Source: Lucinisca nassula
Taxonomy: Eukaryota; Mollusca; Bivalvia; Lucinida; Lucinidae
Length of the DNA: 64,000 bases
Direction of reading: 5' to 3'
Assembly: GCA_963580285.1 (NCBI GenBank)
Contig: OY757017.1
Span: 12,226,538-12,290,537, forward strand
The position numbers and the translations under genes are program-made. A model generated the notes under the pieces. It was not told the origin of the DNA, searched no databases, and worked only from the letters and a program-made list of their open reading frames with translations. Positions 19,247-31,008 of this stretch are shown here, piece after piece. How positions within the stretch are numbered: position 1 is the stretch's first letter; every line of letters starts with the position of its first letter.

Positions 19247-20444
19247 GCGGAATTCAGCATTCGATGGGGGGGACGCTTTGCTTAGATAGCTGTTAGATTC
19301 TAATGAAACTTTACGCCTTGAGCCTAAGTTTGTTCATTTCAGAACTTTTCTATTTGAACTGGGTGGCTTCTCCCTCATGGAACTGGTTAGCCATACCCTG
19401 AGGGTATGTTTCCACCTGGGTCATACTAAAATATTTCTAAATAACTTTTCTATTTGAACTGGGTGGCTTCTCCCTCATGGAACTGGTTAGCCATACCCTG
19501 AGGGTATGTTTCCACCTGGGTCATACTAAAATATTTCTAAATTGCAAGTCATAGGTCAGGTTTGAACGCGCAGCCGGGGCTGTTTGGATATATAATATGG
19601 GATGGATTACATGATACGCTTTGCACAATGCGGAAGGTGTTGTGGAATGCGTGTCATGGAGTGCATTTTGGTGTGCACATTTTATACGAAGTGCACAATG
19701 TCAGGATTAGTTTGAGTGCACAATAGTCTGTGCATAATGTTTGGAATACAGTGGAGCGTACAAATAGGATGTGCGCAGTATTTGGAGTGTTAAAAAATTT
19801 GGAGCGTACAAACAGGATGTGCGCAATATTTAGAATGCTAACAATTGTGGAGCGTACAAACAGGATGTACGCAATATTTGGAATACTCTATTTTAAAAAA
19901 ATTTGGAGCGTACTATAGGAGGTGCGCAATTTCTGGAGTGTTACAAAATTTGGAGCGTACAAATAGGATGTGCGCAATATTTAGAATGCTAAAAAAAAAA
20001 AATTGTGGAGCGTACAAACAGGATGTACGCAATATTTGGAATACTGTTTTTATAAAAAATTGGAGCGTACTATAGGAGGTGCGCAATTTCTGGAATTTTA
20101 CAAAATTTTGGAGCACACATTTGGAGTGTGCACATTTTGGAATACTCAAAATGACAAAATTGGAATTCACAATATTTTGAGTGCAACTATTTTAATAATT
20201 CAGTCCTCGTGCGTGCAAGCTGGGTCATACATTGTCACTGCGTCCCCCCCCTCTTCGATCTGAATCTACTCGGTGTCCAAGTACTGCCAAATAAAAACAA
20301 GTCAACAAGACAGCTTTATTGAAATAATATTTTATTAAACTATATATTTTGCATCAGGAAATGTGAATAAATAATTTTATTTTATTTCTCTGTATGTTTT
20401 TTGTACAAGTGAGTATTTGTTGTACAAGTGAGCATCCTAAATAA
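19247..20444 (+). repeat. Ngaro-2 repeat B1
   Basis: About 1.2 kb, repeated at 21029-22226 with only scattered substitutions and homopolymer length changes. It contains a direct duplication of about 105 bp (19336-19440 and 19441-19545), each carrying the short inverted repeat CATACCCTGAGGGTATG, and then a degenerate array of about 45-50 bp units around TTGGAGCGTACAAACAGGAT and GTGCGCAATATTT. No plausible protein. Confidence 0.9.
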
Positions 20445-20771
20445 TAGGGATTATCAACTAAATGATAATCCCATTTATTTGGTGCGAATGAATTGGATGG
20501 ACTGTCATTATGGGTCACAATTGCAGCTCCAGGGTGGTAGTCGCTTATAATTAGGTTTAAACAAAGTCTGATCGTATTTTCCATCTCGTATCGGCCATGA
20601 CAGTTGGTCCAGGTCACTGAGCGCTTGCACCTTGTATGTTGTTCAGTAGTCAGGCGTCTTGTAGAACTGGAAGGTGATTTAACGTCTTGCGCAGGCTCAG
20701 GGAAACCTTCCTTTTCCGTTTTTCCAAATCCTGCAAAAGGAAGTCGCCATTTTTTAAGGAGAATCAAAAAA
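20440..20771 (+). repeat. Ngaro-2 repeat A2
   Basis: Copy of A1. Its first five bases AATAA are also the last five of B1, so this joint should mirror the circular intermediate. After 20771 a short CCCACCCACCCACC run starts the A2-B2 spacer (20772-21028), in which I recognise nothing else. Confidence 0.9.
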
Positions 20772-21028
20772 CCCACCCACCCACCGCTGTCATTGTGGTC
20801 TTGTTGGCAGTCCAGGAAGTTTTTACATTATACTGCCGAAAGTTATTTTGATTTCAGGTTTTTAATTGGATTGTTCATCATTTGATCCTGATGCAAACAG
20901 TTGAAATGGACGAAACCAAAGACTGATGTTCAAAGGGGCGCTGTGGACAGTTGTGTTAACTTTAGAGTTGCCTTGCACTTTCTTCACCGAGACATGCTAA
21001 TGATAAACTCAAGTGGGGGCGGAATTCA

Positions 21029-22226
21029 GCGGAATTCAGCATTCGATGGGGGGGACGCTTTGCTTAGATAGCTGTTAGATTCTAATGAAACTTTACGCCT
21101 TGAGCCTAAGTTTGTTCATTTCAGAACTTTTCTATTTGAACTGGGTGGCTTCTCCCTCATGGAACTGGTTAGCCATACCCTGAGGGTATGTTTCCACCTG
21201 GGTCATACTAAAATATTTCTAAATAACTTTTCTATTTGAACTGGGTGGCTTCTCCCTCATGGAACTGGTTAGCCATACCCTGAGGGTATGTTTCCACCTG
21301 GGTCATACTAAAATATTTCTAAATTGCAAGTCATAGGTCAGGTTTGAACGCGCAGCCGGGGCTGTTTGGATATATAATATGGGATGGATTACATGATACG
21401 CTTTGCACAATGCGGAAGGTGTTGTGGAATGCGTGTCATGGAGTGCATTTTGGTGTGCACATTTTATACGAAGTGCACAATGTCAGGATTAGTTTGAGTG
21501 CACAATAGTCTGTGCATAATGTTTGGAATACAGTGGAGCGTACAAATAGGATGTGCGCAGTATTTGGAGTGTTAAAAAATTTGGAGCGTACAAACAGGAT
21601 GTGCGCAATATTTAGAATGCTAAAAATTGTGGAGCGTATAAACAGGATGTACGCAATATTTGGAATACTCTATTTTAAAAAAATTTTGGAGCGTACTATA
21701 GGAGGTGCGCAATTTCTGGAGTGTTACAAAATTTGGAGCGTACAAATAGGATGTGCGCAATATTTAGAATGCTAAAAAAAAAATTGTGGAGCGTACAAAC
21801 AGGATGTACGCAATATTTGGAATACTGTTTTTATAAAAAATTGGAGCGTACTATAGGAGGTGCGCAATTTCTGGAATTTTACAAAATTTTGGAGCACACA
21901 TTTGGAGTGTGCACATTTTGGAATACTCAAAATGACAAAATTGGAATTCACAATATTTTGAGTGCAACTATTTTAATAATTCAGTCCTCGTGCGTGCAAG
22001 CTGGGTCATACATTGTCACTGCGTCCCCCCCCCTCTTCGATCTGAATCTACTCGGTGTCCAAGTACTGCCAAATAAAAACAAGTCAACAAGACAGCTTTA
22101 TTGAAATAATATTTTATTAAACTATATATTTTGCATCAGGAAATGTGAATAAATAATTTTATTTTATTTCTCTGTATGTTTTTTGTACAAGTGAGTATTT
22201 GTTGTACAAGTGAGCATCCTAAATAA
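21029..22226 (+). repeat. Ngaro-2 repeat B2 (3' end)
   Basis: Second copy of B1. Homology ends at CTAAATAA (22226); the next bases ATGCAAAGCCCAAG are host intron. The word GCGGAATTCAGC is doubled at the start of this copy. Confidence 0.9.
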
Positions 22227-22315
22227 ATGCAAAGCCCAAGATGAAGAAGTTTGAGGATTAATGAACTCAGATATGTGTTTTATCCGCCATGTAAGACCAC
22301 AATACATAAAGGACC

Positions 22316-22412
22316 TTAGACTTGTGACCATTTCATATGAAATTTATGAAATTAGCCTGTGTCTCATTTCATAAATTGCATATGAAATGACCATAGGGTA
22401 CGATTCTTTATA
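22316..22412. mobile_element. Fold-back MITE, AGAGGATCTTACA-related copy 2
   Basis: TGACCATTTCATATGAAATT and the complementary region AATTGCATATGAAATGACCA flank an inner palindrome (TTTATGAAATTAG against CTCATTTCATAAA). The arm sequence matches the inner arm of the copy at 11362. Confidence 0.55.
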
Positions 22413-22830
22413 AATGAGTAATTTAACAAATCTTTTGTTTTGTTAAGCAACATGTCTTAGAATTTACTTTATAGAGCATTAAAAATGCATAAATTACGAA
22501 AAATTACAAGGCATATTAATTATAAAGGTGGAAGAAATTTTGAAACGTAAAGTTCTGCAATGGAAGGTCAGGTGTTTTGACTTCAGGAACTCCGGTTTCC
22601 ACCCAGTTCTGATTAATGATTGGTTTGAAATAAATGAAATAATCTCGAAAGGGCCCTAAAACCCAAACAAACAGAAAAAACCCTGTCTTTTCTTTAAGAG
22701 GACTCAATTTTCACATGTTTGCAGTTAACAAGACCACAAACATGAAGTCACAGAAATTGTCTCCCTTTTAAAAAAATGGTGGTAAATATGTTAGTTGTAT
22801 CCATTCACCTCTACATTTTCATTGGCCAGC
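22413..22830. other. CARMIL intron sequence, nothing recognised
   Basis: No repeat family or gene recognised. The short - strand ORF at 22516-22707 has no domain signature. Confidence 0.35.
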
Positions 22831-22831
22831 C

Positions 22832-23070
22832 TTGATCAGGAGGTCGCAGTTTCAATACTTGCCAGGGCCGGCAAAATTCTTTCGTGGCAATTGATCATGA
22901 AATCTTTTCTACTGTCATTCTCTCACTTCCACTAGAAGGGCAGTTCTCAGTGTTTGGCCAAAGTACTGGTTGACCACTTATGTCCAGGAAAAGTAGGCTT
23001 AGGTAAACTGACTGGCACGATATGAGCTAAATACTACTAAATAGTGTTGACTGGGCCATAAAAGTCGGAA
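22832..23070 (+). mobile_element. SINE-A copy, 5' degenerate
   Basis: Matches the SINE at 57180: GATCAGGAGGTCGCAGTTTC (weak B box), TTCTTTCGTGGCAATTGATC, CATGAAATCTTTTCTAC, AGAAGGGCAGTT, AGGTAAACTGA. The A-box part of the tRNA-like head is eroded and the CAAAC tail is missing, so this is an old copy. Confidence 0.7.
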
Positions 23071-23199
23071 TGAATAAACAGATTACAATATCATTTGGTC
23101 TCTTTCTTGCTAAGGCCAAGTTATTTAAAGCATCCTTAGCTTAATGAGCTCGTTAGTGATCAAAATGTTAACTGTTCTCGTTAGCAAAATACATAAAAC

Positions 23200-23300
23200 A
23201 TTGGTATTTTTGCTGAAAAACAAAAATGAGCAGCTTTTGCATATGCAAAAGCTGCTCACATTTTGTCTGCAAAAACATTAGTATATTTGCCATATTAAGT
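23200..23300. repeat. Palindrome, GAGCAGCTTTTGCATATGC family
   Basis: GAGCAGCTTTTGCA pairs perfectly with TGCAAAAGCTGCTC, within outer arms TTTTTGCTGAAAAACA and TTTGTCTGCAAAAA. A related copy is at 49750-49825 and a remnant at 55205-55262. Confidence 0.65.
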
Positions 23301-23399
23301 GATTGAAGTTTTAATGGTATGTTAACTAATGACATCATTAGTTTCGAATACATGGCCCAAGTTATCTGTGACATTGTCATAGTTTTATTGTTTTCTCAG

Positions 23400-23568
23400 G
23401 AGATTGGTTAAGAAGATAGACGTGCAGCCATCTGACAGACTACGGGTAATGCATGACATGGTGAACACAATAGAACAGAAAGATACAGGACCTTGTGGAG
23501 GATTTACTCTGATGTATGACTGTATGTGTGAATACCATGAGTTGCCATATAGAGATGAAGTTGCATGG
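23400..23568 (+). CDS. CARMIL: CARMIL exon (linker before the LRR domain)
   Basis: 169 nt exon with acceptor TTGTTTTCTCAG and donor GTAAGC. It encodes ERLVKKIDVQPSDRLRVMHD, then NTIEQKDTGPCGGFTLMYDC and ELPYRDEVAW. The GPCGGF motif, the preceding K-[KI]-x-x-x-P-S-[DE]-R-L and the closing Y-R-[DE]-E-V-x-W are what I know from the CARMIL linker between the PH-like domain and the LRRs; this exon is the strongest evidence for the gene. It starts in phase 2 and ends in phase 0, joining 49477 to give AW|DVDTIYL across a 25.9 kb intron. Confidence 0.95.
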
Positions 23569-23639
23569 GTAAGCATGCTGTAAAACACTTATATTTGGCA
23601 GTCGTTTTATTTATGCATAGGCGGAACACTCAGTAATAT

Positions 23640-23800
23640 ACTGCAACCTTATCATAAAACTGTTCGTTATAACACAGTTATGGATATAACAAGGTTTCAA
23701 GATGGATCCCAAAATTGTATAGATTATTTCTATATAATCTATACATTTTTGTTTGGATATAACACGGTTATTTAACTAACATGTTTTCTACTTTGTACCA
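23640..23800. repeat. Fold-back family with TATAGATTAT core, copy 1
   Basis: TATAACACAGTTATGGATAT...GTATAGATTATTTC is matched in inverted order by ATATAATCTATACA...GGATATAACACGG. Same family at 48845-48985. Confidence 0.6.
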
Positions 23801-24767
23801 TGTTATTATAGAGGTTGTGTTTTATGCTTCTGAGTACTGAACCACTGAGAAGGTCAGTTTTTAGCTCCACTCGCCGAAGGCCAGCGGGGCTATTGTCATG
23901 GCCCTGTGTCCGTCGTGCGTCCGTGCGTCTGTGCGTTAACTTTTTCTTTAAACATCTCCTCCTCCTAAACTACTGGGCCAATTGTAACCAAACTTCACAG
24001 GAATGTTCCTTACATAATCCTCTTCTAAATTCCTTCAAAGAATTTTGTTACACCCAGAACTCTGGTTGCCATGGCAACAAAACTACAAAAAATTAAAAAT
24101 CTTTAAAAATCTTCTCCTCCAAAACCACCTGTTGGATTTCATTTTTATTTTGCATGACTGTTCCTTGGGTTGACCTCTTTCAGATTCCTTGAAGAAATTT
24201 TGATCCGACAAAAAACATGGCCGCCATGGGCGGGGCTTATTTTCCCTATTTAACATATTGTGTAATGCTAAAACATCTTCTCCTCCTAAACTAATGGGCC
24301 CATTGTAACCAAACTTCACAGGAATGTTCCTTACTTAGTCCTCTTCTAAATTCCTTCAAAGAATTTTGTTACACCCAGAACTCTGGTTGCCATGGCAACA
24401 AAACAACACAAAAATTAAAAATCTTTAAAAATCTACTCCAAAACCACCTGTTGGATTTCATTTTTATTTTGCATGAATGTTCCTTGGGTGGACCTCTTTC
24501 AGATTCCTTGAAGAAATTTTGATCCGACAAAAAACATGGCCGCCATGGGTGGGGCTTATTTTCCCTATTTAACATATAGTGTAATGCTAAAACATCTTCT
24601 CCTCCTAAACTACTGGGCCAATTATAACCAAACTTCACAGGAATGTTCCTTACTTAGTCCTCTTCTAAATTCCTTCAAATAACTCTGGTTGCCATGGCAA
24701 CAAAACCACACAAAAAATTAAAAATCTTTAAAAATCTTCTCCTCCAAACCCACCTGTTGGATTTCAT

Positions 24768-26755
24768 TATCCCCTCGCACAACATAGTTGTGAGGGGGGA
24801 TATAGCATTTGTCCCGTACGTACGTACTTTTGTCATCGCTCTAGCGCCACGTACGTACGTACTTTTGTCATCGCTCTAGTGTCACGTACGTACGTACGAA
24901 CTTTTGTCATCGCTCTAGCGCCAACATTTCTTGACCGATTTTAATATAACTTCACAAGAACATTCCTTACGACAATATCTGGAGCAAGATCGGCTTTCAA
25001 GGTCATGACCTCAAGGTCAAGGTCACTGGCTATTTTTTGAAAAACTTTGTCATGGCTCCATCGCCTACATTTCTCCCCCAATTTCAATATAACTTCAAAC
25101 AAATGATCCTTATAAAAATATCTCGAGCGAGTTTGACTTTCAAGGTCATGACCTCAAAGTCAAGGTCACTGTGGCTATTTTTAGAAAAACATTGTCATCG
25201 CTCTAGCGCTTACATTTCTTCACCAATTTCAATATAGCTTCACACAAATGATCCTTATAAAAATATCTCGAGCGAGTTCCACTTTCAAGGTCATGGCTTC
25301 AAGGTCAAGGTCACAGTGGCTATTTTTAGAAAAACTTTGTCATCGCTCTAGCTCCTACATTTCTTCACTGATTTCAATATAACTTCACACACAAATATTC
25401 CTTATGACAATATCTTGAGCGAGTTGGACTTTCAAGGTCATGACCTCAAGGTCAAGGTCACTGTGGCTATTTTTAGAAAAACTTTTTCTTGCTCTAGCGC
25501 CTACATTTCTTCACCAATTTCAATATAACTTCACACAAATGTTCCTTATAAAAATATCTCCAGCGAGTTCGACATTCCAACTCATGGCCTCAAGGTCAAG
25601 GTCACTGTGGCTATTTTTAGAAAAAACTTTGACATTGCTCTATCGCCTATATTTCTTCACTGATTTCAATATAGCTTCACACAAATGTTCCTTATGACAA
25701 TATCTCAAGCGGGTTCGACTATCAAGGTCAAGGCCTCAAGGTCAAGGTCACTGTGGCTATTTTTCAGAAAAACTTTGTCATCGCTCTAGCGCTTACATTT
25801 CTTCTCCAATTTCAATATAACTTCATACAAATGTTCCTTATGACAATATCTCTAGTGAGTTCCACTTTCAAGGTCAAGGTCACTGTGTCTATTTTTAGAA
25901 AAACTTCGTCATCCCTCTAGCGCTTACATTTCTTCATTGATTTCAATATAACTTCACACAAATGTTCCTTATGACAATACCTCGAACGAGTTCGACTTTC
26001 ATGGTCAAGGTCACTGTGGCTATTTTTAGAAAAACTTTGTCATTGCTCTAGCGCTTACATTTTTTCACCAATTTCAATATTACTTCACACAAATGTTCCT
26101 TATAACAATATCTCTAGTGAGTTCCACTTTCAAGGTCAAGGTCACTGTGGCTATTTTTAGAAAAACTTTGTCATGGCTCTAGCGCTTACATTTCTTCACC
26201 CATTTCAATATAACTTCACACAAATGTTCCTTATGACAATACCTCGAGCGAGTTTGACTTTCAAGGTCAAGGTCACTGTGGCTATTTTTAGAAAAACTTT
26301 GTCATCGCTCTAGCGCCTACATTTAATGATGGATTGTAATAGAACTTCACACAAATGTTTCTTATGATAATATCTCGACTTACTTCGACTTTCAAGGTCA
26401 TGACCTCAAAGTCAAGGTCACTGTGGCTATCTTTAGAAAAACTTTGTCATCGCTCTACCGCCTACATTTATTAACAGATTTTAATATACATGTTACTTCA
26501 CACAAAAGATGCTTATGATAATATCTTGGGCAAGATCTACTTTCGTGGTCATGGCCTCAAGTCAAGCTCACTATGGCTTTTTTTAGAGAAACGTCATCAC
26601 TCTAGAATGTACATTTATTGGAGGATTTTTAAACAAACTTTACACAAATGTTGCATATGATAATATCTCAAGCAAGTTGGACTTTTGCCATTTCAGTGTT
26701 TTCCACACACGAAGTTGTCTAGTGCGAGGGGATTTGTATCGCATGCGATGCCTTG
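24768..26755 (+). mobile_element. Helitron-like element, ATCCCCTCGCAC family (HLE-4), nested
   Basis: 5' TTATCCCCTCGCACAACATA folds with TTGTGAGGGGGGAT, then CGTACGTACG runs. About twelve units of 120-160 bp follow, with TTTCAAGGTCATGACCTCAA, GGTCAAGGTCACTGTGGC and TTTGTCATCGCTCTAGCGCC. 3' GTGCGAGGGGAT (complement of the 5' end), hairpin ATCGCA-TGCGAT, GCCTTG before TTTTT. The host copy of HLE-3 gives the empty site GGATTTCATTTTTATTTTGC: no bases are duplicated. Confidence 0.78.
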
Positions 26756-27186
26756 TTTTTATTTTGCATGAATGTTCCTTGGGTGGACCTCTTTTAGATT
26801 CCTTGAAGAAATTTTGATCCGACAAAAAACATGGCCGCCATGGGTGGGGCTTATTTTCACTATTTAACATATAATGTAATGCTAAAAAATCTTCTTCTGC
26901 AAAAGTACTTGTGGGATTTCATTGTAATTTGCATGAATTGTCCTTGGGTGGACTGTTGTCAGATTCCTTGAAAGAAATTTGATCTTACAAAAAAACATGG
27001 CCGCCATGGGCGAGGCTTATTTTCACTATATAACATATAGTGTAATGCCGAAAATATTTTCTGCAAAAGTTCTTGTTTTATTTCATAGTTATTTGGCATG
27101 TATGTTCCTTGGGTGGACCTCTGTCAGATTCCTTGAAGAAATTTTGATCCGACAAACAACATGGCTGCAGTGGGCGTGGTTTAATA

Positions 27187-27854
27187 CCTATTTTGATGGT
27201 TTGATCAGTCAGATTTACCCCCTAGAACTTCAGTTAAATAAAGCAAATTCTTCTGATACCGAGGCCCCGTTTTTGGATTTACATCTATCTATTGTAGATG
27301 GATTTGTTTCGTGCAAAATTTATGATAAACGCGATGACTTTGATTTTGAGATTGTAAATTTTCCTTTTTTGGATGGTGATGTTCCTCGTGCGCCATCCTA
27401 TGGCGTTTATATTTCGCAATTAATTTGATTTGCTAGAGTGTTTAGTCATGTAACTGACTTCAACACTCGTAATAAATTATTAACGGCTAAACTCCTTAAT
27501 CAGGGTTATCGGTACCATTAGCTACGCAAAGCCTTTTCAAAATTTTATAGACGCCGTTCTGATTTAATTTCAAAATTCAATATTGGACTTAAATCTCTTC
27601 TGCAACAAGGTCTATCGGAACCCGAATTTTATGGTGACTTAGTATATAAATTCAGAAAAATATATAACCGCAATGACTTCAGCACCCAATTTCGTAAAAT
27701 CATTCTTCGATATAAAAAGATTGGGTACAACATGGATATTATACGACAGACTGCATGCATGGTAGTTAACCCAATCACGGTTGGCAACTTTGCTTCCCTC
27801 TTTAATTGCACGCTGGTGGGTCAGGCCTCAGATTCTATGACGGCTCCAACGTAA
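27187..27854 (+). pseudogene. Decayed reverse-transcriptase C-terminal fragment
   Basis: One frame (27190-27854) reads EAPFLDLHLSIVDGFVSC, KIYDKRDDFDFEIVNFPFLD, SYGVYISQLI, then FARVFSHVTDFNTRNKLLTA, EPEFYGDLVYKFRKIYN and MVVNPITVGNFASLFNC before a TAA. Two in-frame stops (TGA 27426-27428, TAG 27519-27521) break it. The FLDL block after the missing catalytic part and the conserved tail are typical of a retroelement RT widespread in marine invertebrates; Penelope-like is my best guess and is unsure. About 570 bp after the stop may be its 3' region. It lies inside HLE-3a. Confidence 0.6.
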
Positions 27855-28484
27855 AGGCTTATTGAAAATTAAAGAGATAATGTTGGTTGGTGCCTGATGC
27901 TCTGTCTCTGGTCTGGCTCATCGGAGTCTAACTGTTGGTTTTCTTTTGCTCCAGCATTTCAGTGGTTTCTTGCTGTCGAGTCCTCACCGTTGTCTCACCT
28001 CTGTGGTTCTTTGATTTCTGTGTTCACGGAGATGTTGCACTGATGAGTTAGGAGGCCTTCATGCGGACTGAACAAATTATTTGTCTAAATCGCGACAGAA
28101 GTAAGGGCGAGGATTGTGGCCACGTAAAATCGATTTAAGCCCCCCAGTGGAAATCTTCCACTGACCGTTCCAAGGCGGCTCTTCTGTGGCGATTTATTTA
28201 TGTTGTTGTTTGTTACTTACTGTGTGTATCACTTGTGTCTTTTAATTTTGGATGGCCATATGGCCATTTTGTGGGAAAGTAACTGTCCATATGGCCTTCC
28301 TTTGTTTAGGTTTCCATTATGGTCTGGTCGAATAATGTTTGTATTTCTTTCCCTTTGGTGTCTTTTATGGATGGAGTAAGTTAATTGTATCAATTCCTGA
28401 TCTTTGTTTTACTTCTACTTTATTTTCACTATATAACATGTAGTGTAATGTTAAAAAAGTCTTCTCTTCTTCAAAAGTTCTTGT

Positions 28485-28485
<1 letters not shown>

Positions 28486-28527
<42 letters not shown>
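28486..28527. repeat. TTTA microsatellite
   Basis: Uninterrupted run of TTTA units. Confidence 0.9.
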
Positions 28528-28528
<1 letters not shown>

Positions 28529-28530
28529 AA

Positions 28531-30840
28531 GTACCTTCCTATATCTAAATTAATCTCCTCCAATTTTGCTGACTATCACATATCCATAGAGGTCCACCTA
28601 CAAATTGTCATTCTAAAATTCAAAACATCAGAAAGGGGGTCTTTCAAGGTATAGGAAATTTACATTGGTTTCTGCCCACGCTTGGATTTTGATGAAATTA
28701 TGCACAATAATTGCCTGGGGTATAACCATTATAATTACGATGCATTCACTTTTAAATTTTATTTCCGTAGTAAATTTATTACATATTTTATGAAGTCTCT
28801 GTCACAACAGAGAGTACTCTCATATAAACTTGTCTACAGTATTCAGAGTTTCATATATCTAATGCTGCTATGTTTTATGAATTAAAGCCATAATTGGCGA
28901 GTTAGTTGATACTATGAATGACCTCATATGTCTAGTAATAGTGGGTGGGCATTCAGTTTTCTTTGATGGTGTCCCCATATTTCAGCTCCTTTTTTTGTAG
29001 TCATTAAAATTTAATATGCATTTTTACCATGTTCTAGTTTTTGTCAAGACACCATTTTAGCATAAAAACTACCCACATGTCTTTGGAACATGTTGATGAA
29101 TTTTGATGGAAATTGAGGTCCGGTAACATTGTGTTTTAACAGACTGAATACTGATAGTCCTGATTCAGCAAAATGTGAAATTATATGATGATCATGTTTT
29201 GGTCATGCTGTTTAATAATACTTTACTATTGCTTTCAATTTGAATGGCTATAGTATAGTATGGTTTGTGTAAGTAGTTCATAGCATAATTATAAGTATTA
29301 TTTCAAAACATCCATTTCAGTAAATTTGCCCCCTATGGAACAAATTATTTTGTCTACAGCACTATACCGCAAAGGTTTTAATGACAAACGTCATCAAACG
29401 CAACCATGTAATCATGTGCACAGTTTTCTTTCTGTCTTTCTTGTCTAATCTGGTAATGGTGCTAAGGTGATGTTTAGATTTAACATTCAAATCAACAACA
29501 TACCAGTCACTTTAGATGTTGCTTCAGATTTTGTGAGATTTGTTATCCGACTCGAGATAAATGACTCTCAAGTCAAACTGTTGTTTGTTTATTAAACCCT
29601 AACTGTCCATTTAAAAAGAAAGGTTAACTCTAGGGAAAATCAATAACACTTGAGATTACTTTTCCTGGACATTAAGTTTTCAGAATTTGTATCTGCATAG
29701 GCACTAGCCAATCTATCTTTTTGTATAGCCCCTATGAACGAAATCAAACGGCTTCCTGAAGCTGTATTCCAAAGCCATTTGAATTTGCTTTTAGAATTCA
29801 CATGGTCGTACATTTGTCAGTGTTCCAAAACTTATGTGATCATGATTGTGTTGTCTATATATTTGTATAGGTCTTTCACTTCATTAACCTATCTCAGCAG
29901 TTGTTGCAGTAATTACAAAGCACATTATGTAAGATATCAAGAAGCATTTAAACTTTTGATAATAATTATTCAATCTGTGAGTAGTTATCGCATTACACAT
30001 AGGATTTTAAACTATTTACAGTAAATACATTGTGATGCTTTTTTCTGTCCCAACACTGCAATGCTCTTTCTAAGCTGAGAGATACATTGGACAGAAATGT
30101 ACTGGTAATTATTAATGAACAAAAAGCAAGCAAGAAAAGTGCTTTAAAAAAACAGTGAACTTGCATTCAGCAGAAAAACATTCAAGAAGTGGTTGAAAGT
30201 TTTACGACCAGAAAAAATACTAAAAGCTCGCTTCCGATAAATTAACCACTGCATTGACAAAGTAAATGAAAAAATAAGACACTAAAGAAATGTCAACAAT
30301 TACAATACCAATGCAGAAAAGAGACATATTTATGCATGTGTACTATAAGGAAGGAAACTGTTTCTCTCCCAGTCCAAAAGCAAAATTTCTCTAGGTCATG
30401 TGACAGCTTTGTTTACACCAAATATTCTGCGCCTCATCCATCAATGATATCTTTTGCAAACTCAATATCACTGACATTTCGATTTTTGGAAATACTAACC
30501 AATAATTACTGTAACTTTTTTGTTAGGATAATAATCCAGCGTTCATAAAGACAGAGTATATCTAAGGCTTAATCTGGCCATGGATTTATCAATAGAACTA
30601 TTTTTACTAGTAACAACAAACCACTGACCATTGCGTCCTTGCGTACCAGCTTGGTATGGAAATGAAAATAATGGATCTCATTGCCTTACATCTATTTGAG
30701 TAGCATGACTTATGCAAAGTCATTAAATAAAGTTGCACATGTTCACAATAATTTTTCTGCTGATAAAAAAGCAATATATGTTGTTAAGCCTAATTTGTTG
30801 ATTAGAATTCCTTTCGATTTAGAGTTTAACTATCTACTAT
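28531..30840. other. Intron stretch with nothing recognised
   Basis: About 2.3 kb of AT-rich, apparently unique sequence. ORFs up to about 96 codons (29734-30024) lack domain signatures and are full of rare-looking composition. No palindrome, SINE or Helitron-like end recognised. Confidence 0.35.
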
Positions 30841-30898
30841 TTATAGCCCCGCTTTGAAAAAGTGGGGGCTATATTGGATTTGGCTTGTCCGAAATTCC

Positions 30899-30969
<71 letters not shown>

Positions 30970-30974
30970 AGTCA

Positions 30975-31008
<34 letters not shown>

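Larger units (their letters stand above)
14537..22226 (+). mobile_element. Ngaro-2: complete Ngaro-type retrotransposon
   Basis: Order: A1 (14537-14868), Gag, RT-RNase H, tyrosine recombinase, SGNH hydrolase, B1 (19247-20444), A2 (20440-20771), 257 bp spacer, B2 (21029-22226). B1 and A2 overlap by AATAA, and the same AATAA lies at both outer ends, marking the presumed recombination core. It is 7.69 kb, in sense orientation with the host gene, and shares no obvious nucleotide sequence with Ngaro-1 despite the same plan. All four reading frames are free of internal stops. A1/A2 and B1/B2 differ only by a few substitutions and homopolymer changes, so it is recent. It inserted 6 nt into a CARMIL intron. 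Confidence 0.9.
23861..28530 (+). mobile_element. Helitron-like element, AGCTCCAC family (HLE-3a), with nested insertions
   Basis: The 5' end TTAGCTCCACTCGCCGAAGG is followed by GTCCGTCGTGCGTCCGTGCG and units of roughly 280 bp containing CTTCTCCTCCTAAACTACTG, AACTTCACAGGAATGTTCC and ATTCCTTGAAGAAATTTTGA. It is interrupted by HLE-4 (24768-26755) and by a decayed RT element (about 27187-28421), after which TATTTTCACTATATAACATG resumes. No 3' hairpin terminus of this family is seen; the 3' end appears lost in a TTTA run at 28486-28527. Confidence 0.65.

Noticed and set aside
20354..20776. 140-codon ORF on the - strand, also at 14445-14864
   Set aside because: Both lie on the antisense strand of the Ngaro-2 A repeats, and are similar only because the repeats are identical.
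30898..31008. ORF made of repeated SVCL
   Set aside because: Translation of the CTGT microsatellite.
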